Positions 16,041 to 24,268 of a stretch of DNA of 25,607 bases are shown here, one piece after another. The translations under genes and the position numbers were made by a program. The notes beneath the pieces are model-generated. The model saw only the letters and a list, made by a program, of their open reading frames with translations. It was not told the origin of the DNA and did no database searches. The stretch lies in NCBI GenBank assembly GCA_964396055.1, contig CAYNDV010000057.1, positions 1-25,607 on the forward strand, given 5' to 3'. Position 1 is the stretch's first letter, and every line of letters starts with the position of its first letter. The DNA is from CAYJPV01 sp964396055 (GTDB taxonomy: Bacteria > Acidobacteriota > Vicinamibacteria > Vicinamibacterales > JAKQTR01).

Positions 16041-16068
16041 GCGGACTGTCTGGTTTCGAACAGTCCGC
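16041..16068. promoter_or_regulatory. Enhancer-like palindrome (U4) before the efflux operon
   Basis: Perfect 9-bp arms GCGGACTGT (16041-16049) and ACAGTCCGC (16060-16068). The core TGTCTG-GTTT-CGAACA (16047-16062) fits the 6-4-6 pattern seen at 4414, 7211 and 12854 with two right-arm mismatches. It lies about 120 nt upstream of P4. It abuts the terminator, so it could also be read as a second hairpin, but no T-run follows. Confidence 0.5.
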
Positions 16069-16305
16069 CAGGCCGGAGGTGCGGGAAAATGGCCAGTTGT
16101 AGACGCGTCGGCCCTGGGCACGCCCGCCTCGGCAGCCATTGGCGCGCCAAACGCGACGCGCGACGAGGTTCTCGTCTTGGCCTAACACGCGGCATACGAC
16201 TTGCAACGGAGGTCTCCGCGAGTCAATGGAGCGATTTGAGAAGCCGCGCGCAGATCCTTGGCGAACGGCACCATGTGCGACATCACTCGCTTCAGGAGGT
16301 TTGAG
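16069..16305. other. Upstream region of efflux operon
   Basis: Together with the terminator and palindrome this completes a 327-nt gap after the oxidase. Apart from P4 (16190-16205), a leader of about 90 nt and the ribosome site AGGAGG at 16294-16299, nothing further was recognised. Confidence 0.5.
16190..16205 (+). promoter_or_regulatory. Sigma-54 promoter P4 (CGGCATA-N4-TTGCA)
   Basis: CGGCATA CGAC TTGCA keeps GG-N10-GC exactly and the full -12 TTGCA; the -24 element deviates at three outer bases. The predicted start near 16216 is about 90 nt before ATG 16306. Confidence 0.5.
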
Positions 16306-17667
16306 ATGTTGTCGGTATTTCGATGGAAGCGTACATTGACGGTAGCCGTCGGCGCATGGCTGCTCACGGCCGGGGTTGTCGCCGGTCAACAGCCACCGAC
16401 CGCTCCGCCCGACGACCCCGTCTTGCAGATGTTGATCGACGAAGCGCTGGCTCGGCATCCCGGCATTCAGGCTGCGCATTCGGCGGTTGCGGCGGCGGGT
16501 ACGCGGGCCGAACAAGCCCGTGCCTACCCAAACCCCATGGTGTCGACGACGTTCACGAATGACGGCTGGGTCCCAAGCCTGGGCAGCATGCCGATGACCA
16601 CGCTCGGCGTCATGGTGAGCCAGGAACTGCCCTACTCGGGAAAGCGGAACCTGCGCGCAGCGTTGGCGACCGCCGAGGCGCGCCAGCTCGAACCGTCGGT
16701 GACGCGTGTCCGGCTCTCGCTGGAAGCGTCCGTCAAGCGCGCGTACTACGCGCTCGTGCTGGCGCGCGAGCTGCAAGCCCTCACCGACGAGCAGCGGAAC
16801 GTCTGGAAGCAGGTCGAAAGCGTCGTGCGCCTGCGTTACGCAATCGGCCAGGGCGCCCAGCCGGACGTACTACGCACGCAGACCGAGTTGGCGCGCGTCG
16901 AACAGCGCGCCATTGAACAGGCGACAGAAGTCCGCGTCCGGCTAGCCGAGATCAACCAGCTTCGGTCGCGTCCGCTGGACACACCGATTGCGACGTCGAC
17001 CGGGCTGAGCCTGCGCCCGCTGGAGGGGAACGCGGAGGACGCCGCGACCAGGGCGGTCGCGATGAGTCCGGAACTGGAGGGCGTGCGCCGGGCAATCGAG
17101 ACGGACCGCGCCGCGGTGGACGTCGCACGCCGAGCCTTCAAACCGGACTTCAGCGTGCAGGGGGGCTACATGAATCGCGGTGCCCTCGACCCCATGTGGG
17201 TGGCCGGCTTCGGCGTGTCCTGGCCGATTAGCAAGAGAGCGCGCGAAAGCGCCGTGGCTGAGGCCGAGATTCGGGCGCGCGGCGACAGTCATGAACAGGC
17301 GGCTCTGGCGCTTCGGCTCGCGTACCAGACACAAGAGCGGTTCATGCGGGCACAGTCGGCCGAGCAACTCATCGCCCTGTACGACCGATCGGTGATCGTG
17401 CAGGACGAACTCACCCTGCAATCGACGATCGCGAACTACCAGACCGACAAGGTTCCCTTCGTCTCGATTCTCGAAGCGGTCACCACGCTCTACGCGGACC
17501 GCTGGGCGCGGACCACGTTGCTGGCGGACCACGCCAGGATTCGGGTGAGCATCGACGAGGCCGCACTGGAGCAGACCGCCGAGATGACGGGGTCGGCGGC
17601 GGGACCCGCCGGGTCGGCCCGGCGAGGTGGATCGAATGGCATGGGCGGCAGCATGAGCGGACGATAA
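16306..17667 (+). CDS. TolC/CusC-like outer-membrane efflux channel
   Basis: 453 residues from ATG 16306, chosen because AGGAGG (16294-16299) sits 6 nt upstream; the ATG at 16258 lies before this site. Signal peptide ends VVAG-QQ. Two outer-membrane-efflux repeats: the first with ALARHPGIQAAHSAVAAAG and QARAYPNPMVSTTF, then long helices (LSLEASVKRAYYALVLAREL); the second starting near AVAMSPELEGVRRAIETDRA with RRAFKPDFSVQGGY. The C-terminus is Met/Gly-rich (SNGMGGSMSGR), unusual for the family and probably copper-binding. No lipobox Cys, unlike CusC. Forms the outer-membrane exit duct with the next two genes. Confidence 0.92.
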   Translation: MLSVFRWKRTLTVAVGAWLLTAGVVAGQQPPTAPPDDPVLQMLIDEALARHPGIQAAHSAVAAAGTRAEQARAYPNPMVSTTFTNDGWVPSLGSMPMTTLGVMVSQELPYSGKRNLRAALATAEARQLEPSVTRVRLSLEASVKRAYYALVLARELQALTDEQRNVWKQVESVVRLRYAIGQGAQPDVLRTQTELARVEQRAIEQATEVRVRLAEINQLRSRPLDTPIATSTGLSLRPLEGNAEDAATRAVAMSPELEGVRRAIETDRAAVDVARRAFKPDFSVQGGYMNRGALDPMWVAGFGVSWPISKRARESAVAEAEIRARGDSHEQAALALRLAYQTQERFMRAQSAEQLIALYDRSVIVQDELTLQSTIANYQTDKVPFVSILEAVTTLYADRWARTTLLADHARIRVSIDEAALEQTAEMTGSAAGPAGSARRGGSNGMGGSMSGR

Positions 17668-17671
17668 GGAC

Positions 17672-19129
17672 ATGACGATGAAGCACTACATTCGCATACT
17701 CGCTCTCACGATGAGTGTGGTCAGCGTCGCCGGGGTCGGGGCGCTGCTGGTCTCCTGCCGCGGATCTGTGGAACACACCGGTGATTCCGCCACCGCGCAT
17801 ACGACGAAGTACCACTGCCCGATGCACCCGACGGTCGTGTCCGACAAGCCCGGCGACTGCCCCATCTGCGGCATGAAGCTCGTGCCCTTCGAACCCACGA
17901 AGCCCGAGCCGGCGGCATCGGCCGCCCCGTCCGCACCCGGGGTCCAGGCTGGCGGCGGCCGGCGAATTGCGTTCTACCGTTCCCCCATGGATCCAACCGT
18001 GCGGTCGGACAAGCCAGCCAAGGACAGCATGGGGATGGATTTCGTCCCGGTGTACGAGGACGAGGTGGCCGGCGCAGCAAGTGGCGTGGACGGTAGAGCC
18101 ACGGTGACCCTCACGCCGGAGCGTCGGAGGTTGTTGGACGTTCGCAGTGAAGAGGTACGTGTGGCCCGCATCGAGAAGACGGTGCGCGCCGTGGGCCGCG
18201 TCACGACAGATGAACGGCGGACCGCACACATCCACGCCAAGTTCGAAGGCTACGTCGAGCGGCTCTATGTGGATTTCACAGGAATGGCCGTGAAGAAGGG
18301 CGACCCCCTCCTCGCCATTTACAGCCCCGACCTCGTGGCGACGCAGCAGGAGTACTTGCTTGCGCTCAAAGCCCAGCGACAACTGGCGCAGAGCCAGGTG
18401 CCCGCCGTGGTTCAGGGGGGCGCCGACCTGCTGGAGGCCGCCAAGGAGCGGTTGCGGCTGTGGGACATCAGACCCTCGGATATCGCCGAGATCGAACGGA
18501 GCGGCACGGTGCGCCGAGACCTCGACCTCCATTCTGAGGTGAACGGAGTTGTCGTCGTCAAGAACGTGGTGCAGGGCATGCGGATCATGCCGACTGATAC
18601 CCTTTTCGAGATCGCGGATCTCTCGCGGGTATGGGTGATGGCGGACGTCTACGACTCCGACATCTCCGCCGTGCGGATCGGCTCAATGGCCGACATCACG
18701 GTCTCGTCTTTGCCGGGCCGCCACTGGCGCGGGGCTGTGACATTCCTCTCGCCAACCGTCGACGAGAAGACCCGCACGGTCAAGGTGCGGATCGAGGTGG
18801 ACAATCAGTCGGCGGCATTGAAGCCCGACATGTTCGGCGATGTGCTGCTGTCGACGTCCAGCGGCATGGGCCTGGTCGTTTCTGACAGCGCCGTCATCGA
18901 CACCGGTGAACGCACCATCGTGTTTCTCGACCGGCCCGATGGACGCATCGAGCCGCGCCAGGTACAGCTCGGTCTGCGATTGGCCGACGGTTACCAGGTA
19001 CTGGGCGGTCTGGTGAAGGGGGACCGCGTCGTGACGGCCGCCAACTTCCTCCTGGACTCCGAATCGAGCCTGAAGGCGGCACTGTCGGCGATTACCGCTA
19101 CACCCGCACCCGTTCGCGAGCCGCGCTGA
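17672..19129 (+). CDS. cusB: CusB-like periplasmic adaptor with heavy-metal-binding domain
   Basis: 485 residues. Lipoprotein-type signal with C29 (ALLVSC). A heavy-metal-binding domain follows: KYHCPMHPTV, then DCPICGMKLVPF (C49, C63, C66). A second, degenerate copy (FYRSPMDPTV, KDSMGMDFVPVYE) has lost the Cys residues but keeps Met. Then come the membrane-fusion core (lipoyl-like halves around GYVERLYVDFTGMAVKKGDPL and VNGVVVVKNVVQGM, a helical hairpin with YLLALKAQRQLAQSQ) and the beta-barrel region (RVWVMADVYDSDI). It links the RND pump to the channel and hands over Cu(I)/Ag(I). It starts 5 nt after the channel stop; ATG 17678 is an alternative. Confidence 0.93.
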   Translation: MTMKHYIRILALTMSVVSVAGVGALLVSCRGSVEHTGDSATAHTTKYHCPMHPTVVSDKPGDCPICGMKLVPFEPTKPEPAASAAPSAPGVQAGGGRRIAFYRSPMDPTVRSDKPAKDSMGMDFVPVYEDEVAGAASGVDGRATVTLTPERRRLLDVRSEEVRVARIEKTVRAVGRVTTDERRTAHIHAKFEGYVERLYVDFTGMAVKKGDPLLAIYSPDLVATQQEYLLALKAQRQLAQSQVPAVVQGGADLLEAAKERLRLWDIRPSDIAEIERSGTVRRDLDLHSEVNGVVVVKNVVQGMRIMPTDTLFEIADLSRVWVMADVYDSDISAVRIGSMADITVSSLPGRHWRGAVTFLSPTVDEKTRTVKVRIEVDNQSAALKPDMFGDVLLSTSSGMGLVVSDSAVIDTGERTIVFLDRPDGRIEPRQVQLGLRLADGYQVLGGLVKGDRVVTAANFLLDSESSLKAALSAITATPAPVREPR

Positions 19130-19138
19130 GGTGGCCCC

Positions 19139-22100
19139 ATGATCAGAGCAATCATTCGCTTCAGCGCCCACAATCGGTTCCTGGTCCTGCTGGCGACCAT
19201 GGTGGCCGTGGCCTATGGCATCTACACGTTACGGCACATTCCGGTCGATGCGATTCCGGACCTGTCCGACACACAGGTCATCATCTACTCGCGGTGGGAT
19301 CGCAGCCCGGACATCATTGAGGATCAGGTCACGTATCCGATCGTGTCGGCGATGCTGGGAACGCCGAACGTGAAGACCATTCGCGGCTTTTCGGACTTCG
19401 GATTCAGCTACGTCTACGTGATCTTCCAGGACGGCACCGACATCTACTGGGCGCGCAGCCGTGTGCTGGAATACCTGTCCAAGATCCAGCCGGTGCTGCC
19501 GGAAGGGGTCAAGACCGAACTGGGCCCGGACGCGACCGGCGTTGGCTGGGTGTTCCAGTACGCGCTCGTCGATGATTCTGGCACACAGTCGCTGGCGGAT
19601 CTCCGCGCCATCCAAGACTGGAATCTCCGGTACCGGCTGCAGGCGGTGGCTGGCGTCGCGGAGGTCGCCTCGATTGGCGGCTACGTGAAGCAGTATCAGA
19701 TCACCGTCGATCCGCTACGTCTGAAGGCGTACGACCTCGCCATCATGGACGTTGCCGCGGCCGTCCGACAGAGCAATAGCGAGGTCGGCGGACGCCTGCT
19801 GGAAATCGCCGGGAAGGAGTTCATGGTCCGCGGCCGAGGGTACGTGAAGTCGACGGCGGATCTCGACCAGATCGTGCTCAAGACCGACAACCGCGGCACT
19901 CCGGTACTGTTGCGAGACGTTGGGACCGTAGCGCTCGGCCCCGAGATGCGGCGAGGGATCTCAGACCTCGACGGGCAGGGTGACACCGTGGGCGGCATCG
20001 TCGTGATGCGTCATGCCGAGAACGCACGCGACGTAATCACCCGCGTCAAGGCGAGGCTCAAGGAACTCGAACCTTCGTTGCCGAAAGGCGTCCGGATCGT
20101 GACGACGTACGACCGATCCACCTTGATCGACGCTTCGATTGACAACCTCCGTCACGAATTGCTGCTCGAGGTGTTCATCGTCAGCCTCGTCATCCTGGTG
20201 TTCCTGTGGCACATCCCGTCAGCTATCGTCCCCATCATCACGATTCCGGTCTCGGTGCTTCTGGCATTCATCCCGATGCGTCTGATGGGCCTCTCGTCCA
20301 ACATCATGTCGCTGGCCGGCATCGCCATCTCGATCGGCGTACTAGTGGACGGGGCGATCGTCGAAGTCGAGAATGCCTATAAGAGGCTCGAGGAGTGGCA
20401 GGAGAACGGTCGTCAGGGCGACTTCCACGCGGTACGCCTGGAGGCCCTGCTCGAAGTTGGACCGTCGGTGTTCTTCTCGCTGCTCGTGATCGCCGTGGCG
20501 TTCCTGCCCATCTTCACGCTGGTCGATCAGGAAGGACGCCTGTTCACGCCGCTGGCGTGGACGAAGAACCTGACGATGTTCATCGCGGCGCTGCTGGCGC
20601 TGACACTCGACCCGGCGCTCCGGATGCTCTTCACACGCATGGACTTTCCGACATGGCGCCCGCGCGCGATCTCGTGGCTCGTGGGTCAGGTCACGGTCGG
20701 CCGGTACTACCCGGAAGATCGCCATCCCGTCAGCCGCGTGTTGTTTGCGCTCTACGAGCCGCCCTGCCGCCTCGTGTTGCGGTTCCCGAAGGCGACGATC
20801 GCACTGGCGCTGGCCGTCGTCGTGTCAACGATCCCGGTCTACCTGAAGCTCGGCAACGAGTTCATGCCAGCGCTCAACGAAGGTACGATTCTGTACATGC
20901 CCACGACCCTCCCGGGCATCTCCGTAACGGAGGCTGGTCGACTGCTTCAGACGCAGGACCGGATTCTGAAGTCCTTCCCAGAGGTCGTCTCCGTCTTCGG
21001 CAAGTCTGGCCGCGCAGAAACATCGACCGACCCGGCGCCCTTCTCAATGATGGAAACCACGGTCATGCTGAAGCCACCTTCGGAGTGGAGGCACAAGGCG
21101 CGCTGGTACTCCGAGAAGACACCAGAGTGGTTGCAGGCGCTCGTCTTGCGGCGCATATGGCCTGACCGGTTGTCCTGGGAGGAACTGACGTCCGAGATGG
21201 ACGCGGCGTTGCAGATTCCCGGGACGTCGAACGCCTGGACGATGCCGATCAAGGCCCGGATCGACATGCTCACGACCGGAGTGCGTACGCCGGTCGGGAT
21301 CAAAATCTTCGGCGGCGACTTGAAGCAGATTGAGGCGATTGGATCTCAACTCGAAGAGATCCTCCGCACCGTGCCGGGCACGCGGAGCGTCTTCGCCGAA
21401 CGGGCTGCCGGCGGGTACTTCGTCGATTTCGATCTCGACCGCCAGGCACTTGCACGGTTTGGCCTGTCGGTCGGGGCGGTGCAGGACGTCATCATGTCGG
21501 CCGTAGGTGGCGAGAACGTCAGCACGACCGTCGAAGGACGTGCCCGGTATCCCGTCAATGTCCGCTATCCCCGTGCTCTCCGGGACGACGTGACGCGCCT
21601 CGGCCAGGTGCTGGTGATGACACCGTCAGGCGCCCAGGTTCCGCTGGCGCAATTGGCTCGTCTACGCACGGTAGCCGGCCCGTCGATGATCCGGAACGAG
21701 AACGGAATGATGGCCGGGTACGTGTTCGTCGACATGACGGACAGCGACGTGGGTGGCTACGTCGAGCGGGCACGGGCGGCGGTGACGTCCAAGTTGTCGG
21801 TACCGACCGGCTACTCGATTGAATGGAGCGGCCAGTACGAGAACATGGTGCGGGTGCGAGAGCGCCTGAAGGTCGTCGTGCCCATCACGTTGTTCTTGAT
21901 CTTCTTCCTGCTCTACATGAACACGAAGTCCGCGTTCAAGGCCTCGGTAGTCATGCTGGCCGTGCCGTTCTCGGTCGTCGGGGCTGTGTGGCTCATGTAC
22001 GTGCTCGGCTACAACGTGTCGATCGCGGCGTGGGTCGGCATGATCGCACTTATGGGGCTGGATGCGGAGACGGGCGTGTTCATGTTGCTCTTCCTCGATC

Positions 22101-22414
22101 TCTCCTACGATGAGGCAAAGCGAAAGGACAAGCTGCGATCGCTCGCCGAGCTGAAGGAGGCGATCATCCATGGGGCTGTGAAGCGCGTGCGGCCCAAGAT
22201 GATGACCGTGACCGCTGCCATGATGGGGTTGATGCCGATCATGTGGTCGTTGGGAACGGGCGCTGACGTGATGAAACGGGTCGCAGGGCCGATGGTAGGC
22301 GGTCTGACAACGTCATTCATCATGGAACTGCTCGTCTACCCGGCGATCTACCTGCTCTGGAAAAAGAGAGAGCTCAGGCCCGAGCCACGTGCCGCCGTCA
22401 ACGGCGGCGAATGA
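19139..22414 (+). CDS. cusA: CusA/CzcA-type heavy-metal RND efflux pump
   Basis: 1091 residues, somewhat longer than CusA (about 1050). Twelve membrane helices expected: TM1 near the N-terminus, TM2-6 at about 335-500 (VFIVSLVILVFLWHIPSAIV, VDGAIVEVENAYKRLEEW at 403-420 with the charged proton-relay residues D404/E411), and a second set after the second periplasmic loop. HME-family motifs include DLSDTQVIIYSRWDRSPDII, GRAETSTDPAPFSMMETTV and GLDAETGVFMLLFLDLSYDE. The Met pair in FSMMETT corresponds to the Cu/Ag site region of CusA, favouring monovalent copper/silver over zinc/cobalt. Starts 9 nt after the adaptor stop. Last gene of the P4 operon. Confidence 0.95.
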   Translation: MIRAIIRFSAHNRFLVLLATMVAVAYGIYTLRHIPVDAIPDLSDTQVIIYSRWDRSPDIIEDQVTYPIVSAMLGTPNVKTIRGFSDFGFSYVYVIFQDGTDIYWARSRVLEYLSKIQPVLPEGVKTELGPDATGVGWVFQYALVDDSGTQSLADLRAIQDWNLRYRLQAVAGVAEVASIGGYVKQYQITVDPLRLKAYDLAIMDVAAAVRQSNSEVGGRLLEIAGKEFMVRGRGYVKSTADLDQIVLKTDNRGTPVLLRDVGTVALGPEMRRGISDLDGQGDTVGGIVVMRHAENARDVITRVKARLKELEPSLPKGVRIVTTYDRSTLIDASIDNLRHELLLEVFIVSLVILVFLWHIPSAIVPIITIPVSVLLAFIPMRLMGLSSNIMSLAGIAISIGVLVDGAIVEVENAYKRLEEWQENGRQGDFHAVRLEALLEVGPSVFFSLLVIAVAFLPIFTLVDQEGRLFTPLAWTKNLTMFIAALLALTLDPALRMLFTRMDFPTWRPRAISWLVGQVTVGRYYPEDRHPVSRVLFALYEPPCRLVLRFPKATIALALAVVVSTIPVYLKLGNEFMPALNEGTILYMPTTLPGISVTEAGRLLQTQDRILKSFPEVVSVFGKSGRAETSTDPAPFSMMETTVMLKPPSEWRHKARWYSEKTPEWLQALVLRRIWPDRLSWEELTSEMDAALQIPGTSNAWTMPIKARIDMLTTGVRTPVGIKIFGGDLKQIEAIGSQLEEILRTVPGTRSVFAERAAGGYFVDFDLDRQALARFGLSVGAVQDVIMSAVGGENVSTTVEGRARYPVNVRYPRALRDDVTRLGQVLVMTPSGAQVPLAQLARLRTVAGPSMIRNENGMMAGYVFVDMTDSDVGGYVERARAAVTSKLSVPTGYSIEWSGQYENMVRVRERLKVVVPITLFLIFFLLYMNTKSAFKASVVMLAVPFSVVGAVWLMYVLGYNVSIAAWVGMIALMGLDAETGVFMLLFLDLSYDEAKRKDKLRSLAELKEAIIHGAVKRVRPKMMTVTAAMMGLMPIMWSLGTGADVMKRVAGPMVGGLTTSFIMELLVYPAIYLLWKKRELRPEPRAAVNGGE

Positions 22415-22617
22415 CGCGAACTGCAACTTGGCCGTCGGCCAGACGTGATCACTGTGGTTGGTGCTCACGTCTGGCCAACCGGGTCGCAGATGCATGGGGG
22501 GTACTCAATTCGAGTCGAATCGGCTGGCAGAGGAAACGGACAGAGTAGTTCCTTCCGAGTCAGGAGTTCCCAGTCACCCCCACGAGTCAGTAGTGGCCGA
22601 AAACAACACGCCCCCGA
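22415..22617. other. Non-coding junction after the RND gene
   Basis: No plausible gene. It holds the long hairpin at 22437-22476, a 13-bp palindrome ATTCGA-G-TCGAAT (22508-22520) and short imperfect repeats of GAGTCAG-AGT. This marks the transition from the metal island to the conjugation cluster. Confidence 0.45.
22437..22476. repeat. Long inverted repeat after RND gene
   Basis: Perfect 12-bp arms GGCCAGACGTGA (22437-22448) and TCACGTCTGGCC (22465-22476), extending to 16 bp with one mismatch around an 8-nt loop. It starts 22 nt after the RND stop. No T-tract on either side. It could act as an operon-end hairpin, a regulator site, or a mobile-element boundary. Confidence 0.6.
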
Positions 22618-23157
22618 TTGGCCCGCAGTGTGCATTCGGCCGACCGAGCGGTCCCTATGAACACCATTCGGGCTCGGAACACAGTCACTCGCCTTTGCCA
22701 CGGGGCGGGCGGGCACGTTGCGGTCGCAGCCCGAGCTGGTGGGAACAACCGTATGGTTCCCATCCGCGCCATCGTTCGACGCAACGGCGACGGCCACCTC
22801 GGGAATTCTGCGGCCGCGAGGAGCATTCAGAGGGCGCCCAGCCTCAAGGATGATCCCCGCGTCGAGGCGCTCCGACGCATCGCCAGACAACTGAAGACAC
22901 TGACGTGGAGTCCCGAGCTCCTGGCGCTCCTGCTGGACGAGTTGTACGTCGACGACCTGTTCACGGAAGTCGTCGGCAGCCCGGACACGATCCCGCCGCA
23001 GGAATCCGCCTCGGCCGTCGCGGTCGCCATCGCGCTCCGTCACAGCTGGCGACCTGACGATCTGGCGGCAGTAGCCCGCCGGCTCGGGGACGTTATGGGC
23101 GCACGCGATGAGCTCGCCCCGCAGTCCTGTGGCCGACGTCAGAGTCGGTCTGGCTGA
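22618..23157 (+). CDS. Hypothetical protein (doubtful start)
   Basis: Up to 179 residues; ATG codons at 22657 and 22753 are alternatives and none has a ribosome site. The first third is Arg-rich and unconvincing. The second part (DDPRVEALRRIARQLKTL, SPELLALLLDELYVDDLFTE, HSWRPDDLAAVARRLGDVMG) looks like a real helical domain. No family recognised. Its position before the T4SS genes suggests an accessory gene of the transfer region. Confidence 0.4.
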   Translation: MARSVHSADRAVPMNTIRARNTVTRLCHGAGGHVAVAARAGGNNRMVPIRAIVRRNGDGHLGNSAAARSIQRAPSLKDDPRVEALRRIARQLKTLTWSPELLALLLDELYVDDLFTEVVGSPDTIPPQESASAVAVAIALRHSWRPDDLAAVARRLGDVMGARDELAPQSCGRRQSRSG

Positions 23158-23229
23158 GGTGGATGCCGCTCCATCGAGGCGGTTCTGGCCATCTGTAACC
23201 ATGCGTGCGCTTGCACTAGACTGACAGGT

Positions 23230-23580
23230 CTACTTCTCGCCTGATCCCTCGTCTTTGCCACGGCCGCGACGGTCCTTCCCCCACCGCGCTTGCGCCGCGC
23301 GACGCAGGACAGCACTGCGTTCTTCCGGGCTGACGTTGCGCCACCGCGCTGCGCCCAGGCCAACAGCCGTGCGCTGAATTGGCGTCTGAGAGAGCTTTCT
23401 GCTGGCAAGATCGAGCATTTCGATCGCCAGATCGAGGAGGGCTTCCGGCGGCAGGCCACTCTGCTGCATGACACGCCGCAACCGCGCCGAGCGCCGGGCG
23501 CCAAGGAGACGTCCAAGTTCGGCGGAAAGCCCTGCCTCTGGAACGTGCGTTTTCTGAGGAGATGCCTTGGGTCTTGACAT
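23230..23580 (-). CDS. Small basic putative DNA-binding protein
   Basis: 116 residues from ATG 23580, divergent from the VirB2 gene 64 nt away. The central helical part (ARRSARLRRVMQQSGLPPEA) is reminiscent of ribbon-helix-helix or helix-turn-helix regulators. The C-terminus (NVSPEERSAVLRRAAQARWG, then KDRRGRGKDE) carries the SPEER-AAxARW motif common in small basic plasmid/chromosomal proteins. It may regulate the transfer operon, since palindromes lie in the shared promoter gap. Function is inference. Confidence 0.6.
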   Translation of the reverse strand: MSRPKASPQKTHVPEAGLSAELGRLLGARRSARLRRVMQQSGLPPEALLDLAIEMLDLASRKLSQTPIQRTAVGLGAARWRNVSPEERSAVLRRAAQARWGKDRRGRGKDEGSGEK

Positions 23581-23584
23581 GCGT

Positions 23585-23611
23585 ATGCTTGCATCCTATG
23601 TTATCACATAG
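23585..23611. promoter_or_regulatory. Palindromes in divergent promoter of T4SS operon
   Basis: ATGC-TT-GCAT (23585-23594) and CTATGT-TATC-ACATAG (23596-23611) lie back to back between the small regulator-like gene and the VirB2 gene, in the only AT-rich stretch nearby. They are candidate operators and promoter for both directions. Confidence 0.45.
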
Positions 23612-23644
23612 CCACACACAATCGGAGTCGCAGGAGGAACACCC

Positions 23645-23935
23645 ATGTCCAGCGACGTCGCCACTTCCGCTCGCCGCATCGCTACGCTGACAATCGCCAT
23701 CGTAGCCCTCGGGCCCACGGCGCTATTTGCACAGTCCCCGTGGGAACGCGCCGCCAGCAATCTGGAGGCCGCGTTTACCGGGCCGCTCGCCCGGTCACTT
23801 GCGCTCGTCGCCATCGTGATCGGCGGGCTCATGTTCATGTTCGGAGAAGGCGGCGCCAAGCGCCAGATCTCCGGCATCGTCTTTGGCGGCGGACTCGCGC
23901 TCTTCGCGGCGCAATTCCTGGCCTGGCTCTTCTAG
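23645..23935 (+). CDS. VirB2/TrbC-type pilin
   Basis: 96 residues with a textbook ribosome site (AGGAGG, 23632-23637). The signal peptide ends ALFA-QS. The mature part has two hydrophobic helices (ARSLALVAIVIGGLMFMF and GIVFGGGLALFAAQFLAWLF) separated by GEGGAKRQ, the layout of TrbC/VirB2 pilins. It forms the conjugative pilus. First gene of the transfer cluster. Confidence 0.88.
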   Translation: MSSDVATSARRIATLTIAIVALGPTALFAQSPWERAASNLEAAFTGPLARSLALVAIVIGGLMFMFGEGGAKRQISGIVFGGGLALFAAQFLAWLF

Positions 23936-23971
23936 CCATTCACCACCCCGCGCGTTTCCGGAGGGCTGGCC

Positions 23972-24268
23972 ATGACGGACCGCCTGACGTACCGCCCGGT
24001 CTATAAGGCGCTGCACCGTCCGCTGACGATCTGCGGCGTCGACCGGCGCCTGTTCTTCCTGGCGCTGCTCCTCGGCGCGGCGACCTTCAACCTGTTCTAC
24101 TCCCTTCTGGCCGGCGTGTTGATGGGGGCCGGCCTGTACGGCCTGGCCTTGTGGGCGCAGCACCACGACCCGGAGATGCTTCGCATCCTTCTGGCGTCCG
24201 CGCGGCACCACGACCGCTACGACCCGGGCAAACACACCCGCGTCGACCTGGAGGTCCGACCGTGCTGA
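23972..24268 (+). CDS. VirB3/TrbD-like inner-membrane T4SS protein
   Basis: 98 residues: a short N-terminus with YRPVYKALHRPLTICGVDR (the VirB3 signature), then hydrophobic segments at about 27-61 and a polar tail. VirB3/TrbD cooperates with the VirB4 ATPase, whose gene overlaps by 7 nt. Ribosome site GGAGGG (23960) at about 6 nt. Confidence 0.87.
   Translation: MTDRLTYRPVYKALHRPLTICGVDRRLFFLALLLGAATFNLFYSLLAGVLMGAGLYGLALWAQHHDPEMLRILLASARHHDRYDPGKHTRVDLEVRPC

Noticed and set aside
16041..16068. Reading the second inverted repeat as a terminator
   Set aside because: No T-run follows on either strand, and its core fits the regulator palindrome better.
15421..16776. 451-codon minus-strand frame
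   Set aside because: Covers the end of the oxidase, the terminator, P4 and the start of the efflux channel on the other strand; no domain.
22465..23202. 245-codon minus-strand frame
   Set aside because: Low-complexity composition and antisense to a more protein-like + strand frame; crosses the hairpin region.
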